Positions 26,139 to 34,560 are shown, counted from the stretch's first letter. The stretch is DNA of 64,000 nucleotides from Flavobacteriales bacterium UBA2104 (GCA_002331485.1 DCYS01000009.1:1-64000); one strand, 5' to 3'. Program-made: numbers and translations. Notes: a model not told the origin generated them from the letters alone.

Positions 26139-27127
26139 TAGTTGATCGTAAATTCTCGTGTAGCTGAAAAATCTCCAACGTTTCCTGCTTCGTCAACATT
26201 ATACAGGCTCCAGTAATACGTTCCGGGTTGATTGATTGTTAATTCTATAGAATTGGATTGAGTTGAATTTGATTGTACAATGTTGTTAAAGTTGACATCT
26301 GTTGCGATATCGATATAGGTAGTAACAGGAGACTGAATTGTTCCATTGTCCGCTCCATTTGTCCATGTAAATTCTACTGGTGAGGTAACAGTAGCAAAAT
26401 CATTTGGTGTTTGAAGTGATGGAATAACGGGAGCTTCAGTATCAACTTTAAAGCTACTAATAAAGTTTTGTGTTGTTCCACCTTGTGTAAAGTTCGCTTT
26501 AACAGCCCACGTATAGTTTCCTTCAGTGAATGTAGCGCTACTTGCAGTATGAGTGGTTGTGGAAATATTGTTTTGGGTATAGACAATTGTTCCCGTTTCA
26601 AAGTCTGTGCCTTGTCTAATACTGATTTCGTAGGAGCTTACATTAGGCAGGCTAGACCAATTGAACAGTCCATTAAAATCACCGTTTTCAAAGCTGTTGT
26701 TTGCTGGAGAAATGAGATCAATCTGTGATTGACTTCCAGAAATGGAATCAACATATACCGTAATGATATCTGAAGTTTCAGAATCATAACCATTATTTTT
26801 TCCAGTAACCCTTAATTGATATTGGTTTGGTGATAGGGTTAGAAATATATCAGTTCCATTAACCAAAGTATCATAAGCAATAAAGTTGGGCGTTGTAAAG
26901 TTAGGTGAAACTACTTCCAAATGATATTTAGTTGCTCCTTCAATCTCGTCCCACACAAAACTAGAGAACTCAGCAATAGTGTCGTTGTTTTGAGGAATGA
27001 CAAAGGATGTAGTTTCTCCTGAAATATCCTCCTCTATGAAATCTTGACAACTATTAAATGTAATTGAAATCAATAACAGCAGTGTGAAAACAGGAAGACT
27101 CAAATTAGCGTGGCGGAATCGATTCAT
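26138..27127 (-). CDS. Fibronectin-type lipoprotein
   Basis: Start placed at the ATG at 27127 (329 residues), giving a lipoprotein signal with Cys27; a longer reading from 27169 adds an unlikely tail. Three beta-sandwich modules of about 90 residues resemble fibronectin type III or Ig-like domains. They share FxWxxxxxATKYHLEV, FNWSSLPNVSSYEISI and FTWTNGADNG segments, with YTWAVKA and YYWSLYNVDEAG ending two of them. Such lipoproteins are probably on the surface or in the periplasm. It overlaps the GspC/PilP-like gene by one base and is the first gene of the minus-strand operon; a -7 box lies at 27146-27153. Confidence 0.7.
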   Translation of the reverse strand: MNRFRHANLSLPVFTLLLLISITFNSCQDFIEEDISGETTSFVIPQNNDTIAEFSSFVWDEIEGATKYHLEVVSPNFTTPNFIAYDTLVNGTDIFLTLSPNQYQLRVTGKNNGYDSETSDIITVYVDSISGSQSQIDLISPANNSFENGDFNGLFNWSSLPNVSSYEISIRQGTDFETGTIVYTQNNISTTTHTASSATFTEGNYTWAVKANFTQGGTTQNFISSFKVDTEAPVIPSLQTPNDFATVTSPVEFTWTNGADNGTIQSPVTTYIDIATDVNFNNIVQSNSTQSNSIELTINQPGTYYWSLYNVDEAGNVGDFSATREFTIN

Positions 27128-27145
27128 ATGAATTTGTTTACGTTC

Positions 27146-27153
27146 CAAAAGTA
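27146..27153 (-). promoter_or_regulatory. -7 box for the lipoprotein operon
   Basis: TACTTTTG on the minus strand matches TAnnTTTG, about 20 bases before the ATG at 27127. No good TTG is seen at the expected -33 distance, so this is a weaker call. It lies opposite the plus-strand box at 27192. Confidence 0.5.
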
Positions 27154-27191
27154 TGAAAATTAGCAGCATTAGAAAAATTATTGAAAATACT

Positions 27192-27199
27192 TACATTTG
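27192..27199 (+). promoter_or_regulatory. -7 box for the secretion operon
   Basis: TACATTTG matches the Bacteroidota -7 consensus exactly. Transcription would begin near 27206, so the ATG at 27226 would have a short leader while the ATG at 27208 would be almost leaderless. No clear -33 TTG. Together with 27146 it makes a divergent promoter region. Confidence 0.55.
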
Positions 27200-27225
27200 A
27201 AGTTCAAATGAAACTAACACCAAAT

Positions 27226-28047
27226 ATGACCCGATTAATCATTTCTTCCCTTTTTATGTTTTCGCTATTAGTGATCTATGCCCAGGAAGAAGTTAATTAT
27301 AGTAATCTTCGAAGCTTAAGGGATGGCGAATCCTTCATTCGGTTTCAAGTTATGGAGTTAGGTGATTCAAAAAAGGTGAACCTGAAAGAGGATGTTGTTT
27401 ATTCGTGGTTCAAATCGCAAAGAGTTATGACTACTGAAGGAGGGGCAAGTGGTGTTTTATTGGATGGAATCTATGAGGAGTTTTATCCGAACTCCCAATT
27501 GAAGGTTAAAGGAGCTTATAAAAAAGGGGTTAAACATGGTCGATGGATGCACTGGAAAGAAGATGGGAAGCTCCTGAAAAAAGTACACTGGAGAAATGGA
27601 GATCAGATAAAAGATGCAATTACATATTCAGATGAAGGAAAGGTGCTAACTCAAGAAGACTTTTCAGCAAACAAAAAGACCTACTACTATGGGGACAAGA
27701 TTATTCGTGCATGGAAAGATTCAACGGAAGTCGAAGTGATACATAAGTACGAAAACGGACAGACAAAACGCGTTGAGCGATTTGAGAACGACTCTTTAGA
27801 CGGCAGTCAACTTAAATATAGCCCTAATGGTGAATTGATATATTTGAAAAGCTATAAAAATGGTCAACTTCACGGAAAGCAAATTGACAAAGAGGGGAAC
27901 AAAACCTATTTCAAAAATGGAGAACCACACAAACCGCTATTGAGGAGAATCTTCAGTAAGAAAGATAAACCAGAAGAAGTAGAATCTGAAGAGAAGGAAA
28001 AAAAGAATAAGAAAAAAGAGAATCAGGATGAGTCTGAAAAAGACTAG
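27226..28047 (+). CDS. MORN-repeat secreted protein
   Basis: A 273-residue protein with a signal peptide (about 1-19, ending IYAQ). It has repeated MORN-variant motifs at about 80-220 (GIYEEFYPNSQLKVKGAYKK, GRWMHWKEDGKLL, YENGQTKRVERF, SYKNGQLHGKQ) and a highly charged Lys/Glu tail. I chose the ATG at 27226 because the -7 box ends at 27199; ATG 27208 and TTG 27181 are alternatives. MORN variants of this type occur in periplasmic or surface proteins of Bacteroidota and are often labelled YwqK antitoxins, a label with little support. It overlaps the GspK-like gene by 20 bases and so belongs to the pseudopilin operon. Confidence 0.7.
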   Translation: MTRLIISSLFMFSLLVIYAQEEVNYSNLRSLRDGESFIRFQVMELGDSKKVNLKEDVVYSWFKSQRVMTTEGGASGVLLDGIYEEFYPNSQLKVKGAYKKGVKHGRWMHWKEDGKLLKKVHWRNGDQIKDAITYSDEGKVLTQEDFSANKKTYYYGDKIIRAWKDSTEVEVIHKYENGQTKRVERFENDSLDGSQLKYSPNGELIYLKSYKNGQLHGKQIDKEGNKTYFKNGEPHKPLLRRIFSKKDKPEEVESEEKEKKNKKKENQDESEKD

Positions 28048-29275
28048 GCTGAAGGCGGGTGCAATGTCTTACGCCATTATTCTTTCCATTGTTGTTGGAG
28101 CATTGTGTATGTCCCTAATTTGGATTACAACGTCTTACAGAAATACACGATTTTCCTTAAAAAACAAGGAAAAGCTGGTAGTTAATCTATTAACAGGAGT
28201 AAAAGCCACAAGGACTTTAAAGAGCTTCACGGAGGAAAAGCTTTTTCTGATAAATAACGACAGTGTTCACATCAGAAAAGAAAACTGGGGTCTATTTAAT
28301 TATTTTGTTGTTAAAGCTCGAAAAAAAGGAAGAACCTTAAAACGCTCTTTTCTTTCTGGTCATGAAATTCGAAATGCAATGCCGGCTTTATACTTAAGCA
28401 ATAATGATAAAGCGTTAAAGTTGACGGGCAGCACAAAGCTTACAGGGTCTGTTTTTGTGCCAAACGGCAGAGTAGAAAGAGGCTATATTCAAGGGAAAAA
28501 CTATGAAAGGGAAAAACTCGTTTATGGAATTGTAAACGAAAGTGAAAAAAGTTTGCCTCCTGTAAGTGAAGACATAATTACTAAATCAATCGATCAGTTA
28601 GTTAGTTTTCAGAATGAAGTTTTCTTGGATCAATTGCCATTTGATTCCATTTTCGAATTTGATCAGCCAACAAATCGGTATACTCAAAATATACCTATCA
28701 CGATCGATCATAGCTTAAATGGAAATTTAGTTGTCGAATCAAAAGACTCTATATTCGTCAGTCGAGAGGCAAAACTGGAGAACGTAATTTTAAAAGCACC
28801 CATAATTAGATTTGAGCAAGGTTTTAAAGGGAATGTCCAAGTATTTGCGGAACAAAAAATTATCCTCGAAAAGGACGTTCAGTTGGAATACCCAAGTTCA
28901 ATCTGTCTAATAGATACGGATAAAAACTTTCATCGATCAGGAAAAGCAATTGTTGAAATGGAAGAAGGTTCATCAGTTCTGGGAGGGGTTTTAGTTTTAT
29001 CTAAATCTCCGGATTTCAGAAATCTTGTGAAGTTAAAGATTGAAAATGAATCAACTGTGGTTGGGTTAGTTTATAATCAAGGAGAAACAATGTTGAAGGG
29101 CAAAGTGATAGGATCATTATTTACTAAAAACCTTTTTTTAAAGATGAAAAGCTCATCCTATGAAAACCACTTATTGGATGCTGAAATCGACGGAATAAGT
29201 CTACCTGATTACTTTCTTCTACCGAGTTGGATGGAAAATGATGAGTCAATTGAAAAACGAATAAAATGGCTCTAA
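28028..29275 (+). CDS. GspK/PilX-like minor pilin protein
   Basis: A 415-residue protein with an N-terminal hydrophobic helix (about 13-34) after a Lys/Arg-rich leader. Small residues flank the site (KAGAMSYAII), as in PilX/GspK minor pilins that often lack the +5 Glu. The rest is a long beta-rich domain with repeated strands (SKDSIFVSREAKLENVILKA, FEQGFKGNVQVFAEQKI, EMEEGSSVLGGVLVLSK), similar to beta-helical polymer-forming proteins. It overlaps the first pseudopilin gene by ten bases. Role as a tip or anchoring subunit of a pseudopilus is inferred from context. Confidence 0.65.
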   Translation: MSLKKTRLKAGAMSYAIILSIVVGALCMSLIWITTSYRNTRFSLKNKEKLVVNLLTGVKATRTLKSFTEEKLFLINNDSVHIRKENWGLFNYFVVKARKKGRTLKRSFLSGHEIRNAMPALYLSNNDKALKLTGSTKLTGSVFVPNGRVERGYIQGKNYEREKLVYGIVNESEKSLPPVSEDIITKSIDQLVSFQNEVFLDQLPFDSIFEFDQPTNRYTQNIPITIDHSLNGNLVVESKDSIFVSREAKLENVILKAPIIRFEQGFKGNVQVFAEQKIILEKDVQLEYPSSICLIDTDKNFHRSGKAIVEMEEGSSVLGGVLVLSKSPDFRNLVKLKIENESTVVGLVYNQGETMLKGKVIGSLFTKNLFLKMKSSSYENHLLDAEIDGISLPDYFLLPSWMENDESIEKRIKWL

Positions 29276-29619
29276 ACGCTAAACGATTAAAAGGCAGTTC
29301 CATAGTGGAGGTTGTAATGGCCATTGCTATAATAGGAGCTGTCATTGGCGTTGGGTCAATTGTATTTGTTAACATTAATCAATCTGCTAATACATTGCAG
29401 GACATAAATGAAGAAGGGCAAACACTTACCGGATTTATTAATCATCGTATTTTACTTGAGGATCAATCCTGGTATCCGAATGAAATCGTGCGAACCGACC
29501 TAATTGATCAGGAGTTTTCAATTGATGGAAATAGGTGGATTGAATCTCGTCTTATTGATGATAAAAAAAGAGTTTTATGGAAATTTGAAGTTCCACAGAT
29601 TGAGCAACATGAGGATTAA
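29266..29619 (+). CDS. Pseudopilin (GspI/GspH-like)
   Basis: A 117-residue prepilin. The leader MALNAKRLKG ends in Lys-Gly, followed by SSIVEVVMAIAIIGAVIGVG, with Glu15 at the +5 position after the probable cleavage at Gly10. This is the standard prepilin-peptidase site plus hydrophobic stalk. The soluble part is small and acidic. It overlaps the next pseudopilin by 11 bases. Which pseudopilin class it belongs to cannot be told from the sequence. Confidence 0.8.
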   Translation: MALNAKRLKGSSIVEVVMAIAIIGAVIGVGSIVFVNINQSANTLQDINEEGQTLTGFINHRILLEDQSWYPNEIVRTDLIDQEFSIDGNRWIESRLIDDKKRVLWKFEVPQIEQHED

Positions 29620-30085
29620 AGCATTCACTATATTAGAGATTGTGGTTACAATTGCTATTACAGCGATTCTTGTAACGCTTGTGTATGGTGCGATTAATTT
29701 CCTTAATGCTCAGAATTATCGTGAGATGAGAACTAAGGATCGAGTAAATGAATGGATGATTTTGCGTAAACAAATGATAGAGGATGTTTACCTTTCTAAC
29801 GCAGTTATCAGATTAGAAGATGGCATGGAGCTAATATCTGGAAGCGGTGAAAAAGTTGTATATCGGGTAAATAACGGCGTTCTACAAATAGAAGAAGATG
29901 ACGTTTTAACAACAACAAGCTTCAAGGATGCTTCTTGTACTTGGGTCTTTGACAGCAATGATCAAGAGCTATGTGAATGGACATTCAATGTAATGGAAGA
30001 ATCTATGGAGTTATCATTTTACGCATTTTCTACGAGAGCTGACCGAGTAAATGAGTGGTACGAAAAAGAGGTCGTTAAAAAATGA
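29609..30085 (+). CDS. Pseudopilin (GspJ/GspH-like)
   Basis: A 158-residue prepilin from the ATG at 29609; a longer frame from 29504 covers the previous gene and lacks a pilin start. The leader is short, MRIKA, with cleavage likely before Phe6: FTILEIVVTIAITAILVTLV with Glu10 at +5. Ala at -1 instead of Gly is tolerated in some prepilin peptidase substrates but is uncommon. The C-terminal domain is acidic and probably folds as a pseudopilin head. It overlaps gspF by four bases (ATGA). Confidence 0.78.
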   Translation: MRIKAFTILEIVVTIAITAILVTLVYGAINFLNAQNYREMRTKDRVNEWMILRKQMIEDVYLSNAVIRLEDGMELISGSGEKVVYRVNNGVLQIEEDDVLTTTSFKDASCTWVFDSNDQELCEWTFNVMEESMELSFYAFSTRADRVNEWYEKEVVKK

Positions 30086-31176
30086 GCGAGATTGAGCAAA
30101 TATCAATTTGGGATAGGCTGAACAAAGATGTTTCCTTTGGAAAAACATTGAATGATAAGGCTAAACAGCAGTTTTATGCTGAGTTTCATTCTTTGCTTGA
30201 TGCGGGAATGGACATTCAACGCTCTATGGATATAATTATAGAGGAGCAAACGAAAAAGAAAAAAATTGAATTGTACTCAAAGATTCATAGCGATCTAGTA
30301 AGTGGTAATTCCCTTTCAGACGCATTGAGAAACAGTGATCAGTTCACTCCTTATGAATATCAAAGTATTCGAATAGGTGAAGAGTCAGGTCGATTGAAAA
30401 CAGTGCTATTTCATTTACAAGAATATTACCACAACAAAGTAAAATTGAGAAAACACCTGACTTCAGTTTTTACTTATCCAGCATTCGTTTTTTTAATTAC
30501 AATTGGAGTGTTGTATTTTATGTTAAATACTGTAGTTCCGATGTTTCAAGAGGTGTTCCAGCAGTTTGGACAGGACTTACCTTGGTTGACGCAACAAATT
30601 ATTGGAATATCTGAGAACTTTTCTACTTACGTTATAGTTTTCTTACTCATTGTGGGTGGGATTGTTTTACTTCACTTTTCACAAAGAAACGAGGATTGGT
30701 ATCGCAAATGGACTGGAAATCTTTTAATACGATTGCCGATTTTTGGAAAACTATTTAAAAAAATCTACCTCGCAAGACTCACTCAAAGTCTTGGGTTACT
30801 CATGGTTTCTAGAACCCCTCTTGTCAGATCTCTAGAGTTAGTCAAAGAAATGATTCGTTTTTATCCATTGGAAGAAGCGCTCGATAATGCGAAAGCTGAG
30901 ATCTTGAAGGGAAACAGTCTGCATGAAGGATTACAAGGAAGTATAATGATTGATAAGCGTTTTATTTCACTCATTAAAATAGCTGAGGAAATAAATAAGT
31001 TAGATGAGACGTTTCAACGAATGACGGATCAATTGAATGAAGATATTGATCATCAAACAAAATTAATCGGAACGCTAATGGAGCCCTTTATAATCTTACT
31101 GATTGGAGCTGTAGTCGGAATAATTATGGTTGCGATGTATTTACCGATGTTTAACTTAAGTAATGTTATTCAGTAA
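30082..31176 (+). CDS. gspF: Type II secretion/type IV pilus platform protein GspF
   Basis: A 364-residue inner-membrane protein with two repeated T2SSF domains (about 28-150 and 230-350), each with the family helices (FHSLLDAGMDIQRSMDIII and LARLTQSLGLLMVSRTPLVRSLELV), and three membrane helices at about 130-155, 185-207 and 333-355. GspF/PilC is the platform that connects the ATPase with the pseudopilus. It is the last gene of the plus-strand operon and ends seven bases inside a convergent small gene. GspE, GspD and the peptidase GspO are not in this window. Confidence 0.88.
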   Translation: MSEIEQISIWDRLNKDVSFGKTLNDKAKQQFYAEFHSLLDAGMDIQRSMDIIIEEQTKKKKIELYSKIHSDLVSGNSLSDALRNSDQFTPYEYQSIRIGEESGRLKTVLFHLQEYYHNKVKLRKHLTSVFTYPAFVFLITIGVLYFMLNTVVPMFQEVFQQFGQDLPWLTQQIIGISENFSTYVIVFLLIVGGIVLLHFSQRNEDWYRKWTGNLLIRLPIFGKLFKKIYLARLTQSLGLLMVSRTPLVRSLELVKEMIRFYPLEEALDNAKAEILKGNSLHEGLQGSIMIDKRFISLIKIAEEINKLDETFQRMTDQLNEDIDHQTKLIGTLMEPFIILLIGAVVGIIMVAMYLPMFNLSNVIQ

Positions 31177-31580
31177 ACCTCTTCTTTAAGAGTTATTAAT
31201 GCCATTTTTTCCCCATCTGGCTCATTACTGTAATAGCAAACACTTACACTGTAATAGTGAAAAATAGTTGAATTTTTATCTTCAGTTTTTATTATATAAT
31301 ATTCGCTTTTAAAGCCTTTCGCGATGAGTTCAACCAAGGGTATTATTGCCAACTCTGCACCACGCCCCCATGTGTTCAGCGCGTCCAACAATAATTCTTC
31401 ATTACGATGAAAGATTTTGTCTTCTTCATAGTACTTTCTCTGTTTTTTATTTCTAACACGTTGTCCGTAGTGCTTGTCAGCATGACTTTTATTGAAGTAT
31501 TGCTTGTCCGATCTGGTAGGTACAAACCACTGACCACACCCGCACTTACACTCTCTTTTATTCAAATTTGTAGACACCAT
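31170..31580 (-). CDS. Cys/His-rich small protein of unknown function
   Basis: A 136-residue soluble protein. The N-terminus has CKCGCGQWF (Cys11, Cys13, Cys15) and later His33 and His37 in NKSHADKHYGQR, a metal-binding-looking arrangement like degenerate Bacteroidota zinc-finger motifs in which the last Cys residues are replaced. The C-terminal part is mixed helix and strand. It ends convergent with gspF (seven-base overlap) and starts back to back with the MerR-like gene at 31644, separated by 63 bases that hold a promoter for the latter. Possibly cargo of the recombinase element. Confidence 0.6.
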   Translation of the reverse strand: MVSTNLNKRECKCGCGQWFVPTRSDKQYFNKSHADKHYGQRVRNKKQRKYYEEDKIFHRNEELLLDALNTWGRGAELAIIPLVELIAKGFKSEYYIIKTEDKNSTIFHYYSVSVCYYSNEPDGEKMALITLKEEVY

Positions 31581-31581
31581 T

Positions 31582-31611
31582 TTGTTTATTTTAATTAAAC
31601 AGCTATATTTG
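31582..31611 (+). promoter_or_regulatory. Bacteroidota promoter for the MerR-like gene
   Basis: A -33 TTG at 31582-31584, a 19-base spacer and a -7 box TATATTTG at 31604-31611 match the consensus exactly. Transcription would start near 31618, about 26 bases before the ATG at 31644. It overlaps the 5' region of the divergent gene ending at 31580. Confidence 0.75.
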
Positions 31612-31643
31612 TATATATACTAATAATAGCAAATATACTATTT

Positions 31644-32558
31644 ATGGATGAATGGACAAAAAATGAGTGGGAGTATTTCAAAAATCAAAATATTGAAAGT
31701 GAATATCCGAATTTAGAAAGAACCCTCAGAGAGCCTAGATTTACTATTGCTGATCTAAATATCAATGCTTATGATGCAACCTACTGGGATAAGAAAGGAA
31801 TTTTACCCGATATATCTAAAAAAGGGATAAGAAAGTATAATTTATCGCAGGCCATATGGATAAAATTCATTGAGCAAATGAGAGAAATGAATATTGGTTT
31901 GCAAACTATCAAGCCATTTAAAGACAAAATATTTACGCGGTCATTAAACGCTGAAGAGCTTCTAGAAAACCCTGAGACTAAAGAGGTCGTTATGGAATAT
32001 CTAAAATCTACTTCTGGACTGAGTTTAGAGGAGTTTCTAGCGGATAAAGGTGCATTAGACTATATAAATGACAACATGTTTATTGCTTTTGAGATGGCGA
32101 TTCTAACAACCATTGTTCTTAAACAACCAATTGTGTTTATAGTAAATTTTGAAGGTGATCATTTTGTGTATAACGTCCATAAACATAATTACATCCTTGA
32201 AAAGGTACCAGATATTGCAGATATATTATCAAGTCCACATTTCGTAGTATCAATTAGTGAAGCATATCAATCTTTAGTTTCTGATTGGTGCACAGAAGAC
32301 TTTTTTTCAGAGCTATCATTGATTTCTTCTGGTGAACAAAGGGTTCTTGACGCTATACGTATGGAAAATATTGAGGCTGTAAACATCAAAAAAGAAAATG
32401 GTAATCTAACACTAATAGAAACAACTAAAAGCCTTGGAGATGTTCATAATAAAAAAGTGTCTGAACTTTTCGCATCAAATGCATTTGAAACAGTCACCTT
32501 AAAAACTCAAAATGGTCGTATAGTTGTATCTGAAAAATTGTCAAAAAAGAAAATATAG
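31644..32558 (+). CDS. MerR-like DNA-binding protein
   Basis: A 304-residue protein. Residues about 33-95 resemble a MerR-type winged helix-turn-helix: FTIADLNINAYDATYWDKKG, then SKKGIRKYNLSQAIWIKFIEQMREMNIGLQTIKPF. The remaining two thirds are mixed alpha/beta with no recognised domain, and no signal peptide. It likely binds DNA as a regulator, perhaps of the adjacent recombinase region or of the divergent Cys/His-rich gene. The consensus promoter at 31582 serves it. The C-terminal function is unknown. Confidence 0.7.
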   Translation: MDEWTKNEWEYFKNQNIESEYPNLERTLREPRFTIADLNINAYDATYWDKKGILPDISKKGIRKYNLSQAIWIKFIEQMREMNIGLQTIKPFKDKIFTRSLNAEELLENPETKEVVMEYLKSTSGLSLEEFLADKGALDYINDNMFIAFEMAILTTIVLKQPIVFIVNFEGDHFVYNVHKHNYILEKVPDIADILSSPHFVVSISEAYQSLVSDWCTEDFFSELSLISSGEQRVLDAIRMENIEAVNIKKENGNLTLIETTKSLGDVHNKKVSELFASNAFETVTLKTQNGRIVVSEKLSKKKI

Positions 32559-32635
32559 GTACCAAATAAGTTGGACCACTTGTTTTATTCTCCTTCAAAA
32601 CCGAAACCCGGAAAAGTGGAGGAACGACAAAAACC

Positions 32636-32782
32636 GTGAATAAAGAAAAGTATGTAATTCAAATTAGAGAGAAATTAGGAAAAGAGATTGATCAAAGACA
32701 AGCTGAGAAGTTGGTTAGTGACATATATAATCTTTGCTGTTTAATTATCAAATCAAAAGAGAATGGACAATCGATTGAATAG
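32636..32782 (+). CDS. Small ORF before the recombinase
   Basis: A 48-residue ORF starting at GTG 32636, with a GGAGG motif at 32618-32622 about 13 bases upstream. It ends 20 bases inside the recombinase start. The protein is Lys- and Glu-rich with two predicted helices (VIQIREKLGKEIDQRQAEKL, VSDIYNLCCLIIKS). Tiny helical ORFs of this type often precede Bacteroidota recombinase genes. The GTG start and short length keep confidence moderate. Confidence 0.5.
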   Translation: MNKEKYVIQIREKLGKEIDQRQAEKLVSDIYNLCCLIIKSKENGQSIE

Positions 32783-34358
32783 ATTTGCAAAAGGAATTAG
32801 CACTCAAAATAAGCTTAAAACTCAAGCGGTCATTTATACACGAGTTTCCACTAAGGAGCAAGCAGAGTCAAATGCAAGTTTGGAAACACAGTTAAAGTAT
32901 TGTTTGAAATATGCTGAAGAGCATGGCCTAGAAGTAATAGATTGTTTTGGTGGAACCTATGAAAGTGCGAAGGATGACGAAAGGAAAGAGTTTCAGAAAA
33001 TGCTTTCATTTGTTCGGAAAAATGATAAAATTGGTTTTGTCATTGTTTATTCTTTTGATCGTTTTAGTCGAAGTGGTCCCAGTGGAGCTTTTATCTCTTA
33101 TGAATTAAAAAGAAAAGGAATTCAACTTGTTTCTGCTACTCAGAATATAGATCATTCAGATCCATCGGGTGATTTCATGGAAGGTATATATCATTTGTTT
33201 AGCCAGTTTGATAATCAACTTAGGCGTGACAAGTCAGTAACAGGAATGAAAGAGGCCTTAAAAAAAGGCTACTGGCCTTATGTCCCTCCAACGGGATACA
33301 AAAACTTGAATGAAGGTCAATCGGTTGATAAACACGAATTTGTAATAACGAAGAGAGGAAAACTTCTAAAAAAAGCTTTCGAGTGGAAGGCTAAACAGAA
33401 TTTAACTTTAGTTGAAATAGCAAAAAGACTAAAATCAAGAGGGTGGGATATCCCACCTAAAAGACTTACACACTTTTTTCAAAATCCTTTCTATTGTGGA
33501 ATGATTGCTTCAAAGCTTTTGCCAGGAGAACTTGTTGAAGGTAAGCATCCAGCCTTGATATCCAGAGCGACATTTCTACAAGTACATGAGAACCTATCGA
33601 AATATAATTCTGGATATATCATTCAACAAGAAAACGACCAATTGCCACTAAAGTCATTTTTGAAATGTGATGCTTGCGGAACTCCGTTTACGGGATATAT
33701 GGTAAGAAAGAAAGGACTGTACTATTATAAATGCAATAAGAAAGGGTGTAAAAACAACAGAAGTCAAAAGTTTCTACATGAAAGGTTCAAGGCTTTATTA
33801 GATAAGTTCACTCTTGACGAAAGATTAATCCCCGTGTTTAAAGAGATGCTTACTGAATTAATAGATCAAACAAGAGCTAAAAAACCGAAGCAAACAAAAT
33901 CTCTCAAACAAGAAATAAGTCAATTAGAAAAGAAGGTTGAAACTATTGAAGAGCGATTTGCTTTGGGGGAAATTGAAAAATCTATTTATTTAAAGTATAA
34001 GAATAATTATAAGTCGAAAATAAATGAATTAAGCCTTGAAATGGACCAAGTGAATAAATCATTATCGAACTCTCAAAAAGCAATGAAAAATGCTGTTAGT
34101 TTAGTTTCAAAGCTCAGTAAAATATGGGAAAACGGAGATTTTCAGACCAAAGTTCAGCTTCAAAGACTTCTATTTCCTGATGGAATTAGCTATGATCGAG
34201 AAAAAGATGATTATCGAACCACAAGAGTCAATTTGCTGTTTCGCTGTATCCCAATTATAATGCAGGATCGAGAAGGTCAAAAAAATGGGGAAGCCACAAA
34301 AAATCGTGACATCCCCACTTTGGTGGTCCCACCTGGGCTCGAACCAGGGACTTTCTGA
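32763..34358 (+). CDS. Large serine recombinase
   Basis: A 531-residue recombinase. The N-terminal resolvase domain (about 22-165) contains YTRVSTKEQ with catalytic Ser29 and FDRFSRSGPSG. A recombinase domain follows at about 175-290. A zinc-ribbon with CDAC and CNKKGC sits at about 302-325, and a long coiled coil near 365-435 is typical of large serine integrases. Such enzymes move phages and integrative elements. The last dozen codons (PTLVVPPGLEPGTF) are read from the antisense strand of the tRNA at 34321-34397, so the natural end may have been changed by the insertion. Neighbours to the left are the likely cargo. Confidence 0.9.
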   Translation: MDNRLNRFAKGISTQNKLKTQAVIYTRVSTKEQAESNASLETQLKYCLKYAEEHGLEVIDCFGGTYESAKDDERKEFQKMLSFVRKNDKIGFVIVYSFDRFSRSGPSGAFISYELKRKGIQLVSATQNIDHSDPSGDFMEGIYHLFSQFDNQLRRDKSVTGMKEALKKGYWPYVPPTGYKNLNEGQSVDKHEFVITKRGKLLKKAFEWKAKQNLTLVEIAKRLKSRGWDIPPKRLTHFFQNPFYCGMIASKLLPGELVEGKHPALISRATFLQVHENLSKYNSGYIIQQENDQLPLKSFLKCDACGTPFTGYMVRKKGLYYYKCNKKGCKNNRSQKFLHERFKALLDKFTLDERLIPVFKEMLTELIDQTRAKKPKQTKSLKQEISQLEKKVETIEERFALGEIEKSIYLKYKNNYKSKINELSLEMDQVNKSLSNSQKAMKNAVSLVSKLSKIWENGDFQTKVQLQRLLFPDGISYDREKDDYRTTRVNLLFRCIPIIMQDREGQKNGEATKNRDIPTLVVPPGLEPGTF

Positions 34359-34397
34359 TTATGAGTCAGATACTCTAACCAACTGAGTTATAGGACC
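34321..34397 (-). tRNA. tRNA-Met (anticodon CAT; Ile2 possible)
   Basis: A complete cloverleaf on the minus strand. The acceptor stem GGTCCTA pairs with TGGGACC, the D-arm is ACTC...GAGT, the anticodon stem is TCTGA/TCAGA with loop CTCATAA, and the T-arm is CCTGG TTCGAGC CCAGG. The discriminator is A and CCA is encoded (plus strand TGG at 34321-34323). CAT can be elongator Met or lysidine-modified Ile2; sequence alone does not decide. The recombinase ends inside its 3' half. Confidence 0.9.
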
Positions 34398-34503
34398 AAA
34401 AAGCTATTTGTGACGTTGACGAATAATGTCAGTTCAACAATAAGCGGGAGCAAATGTAACGTTAATCGATAAATATTGCAATGTCAGGCGTGAAATTATT
34501 CAT

Positions 34504-34541
34504 AAAAAAACACCCACAAACCAAGAAGGCGTGGGTGTTTT
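34504..34541 (-). terminator. Terminator of the ppiD-like gene
   Basis: Eleven-bp stem formed by 34507-34517 and 34531-34541 (core CACCCAC/GTGGGTG), a 13-base loop, and on the minus strand seven T (from 34510-34504) after the stem. It lies 20 bases beyond the stop codon at 34561. Confidence 0.85.
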
Positions 34542-34560
34542 CTATATTTTGTTAGCTTTC

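Noticed and set aside
26374..26601. ORFs inside the fibronectin-like lipoprotein
   Set aside because: They overlap a well-supported gene fully and show no family signature.
27226..28047. YwqK antitoxin label for the MORN protein
   Set aside because: It has a signal peptide and lies in a secretion operon with no toxin gene next to it.
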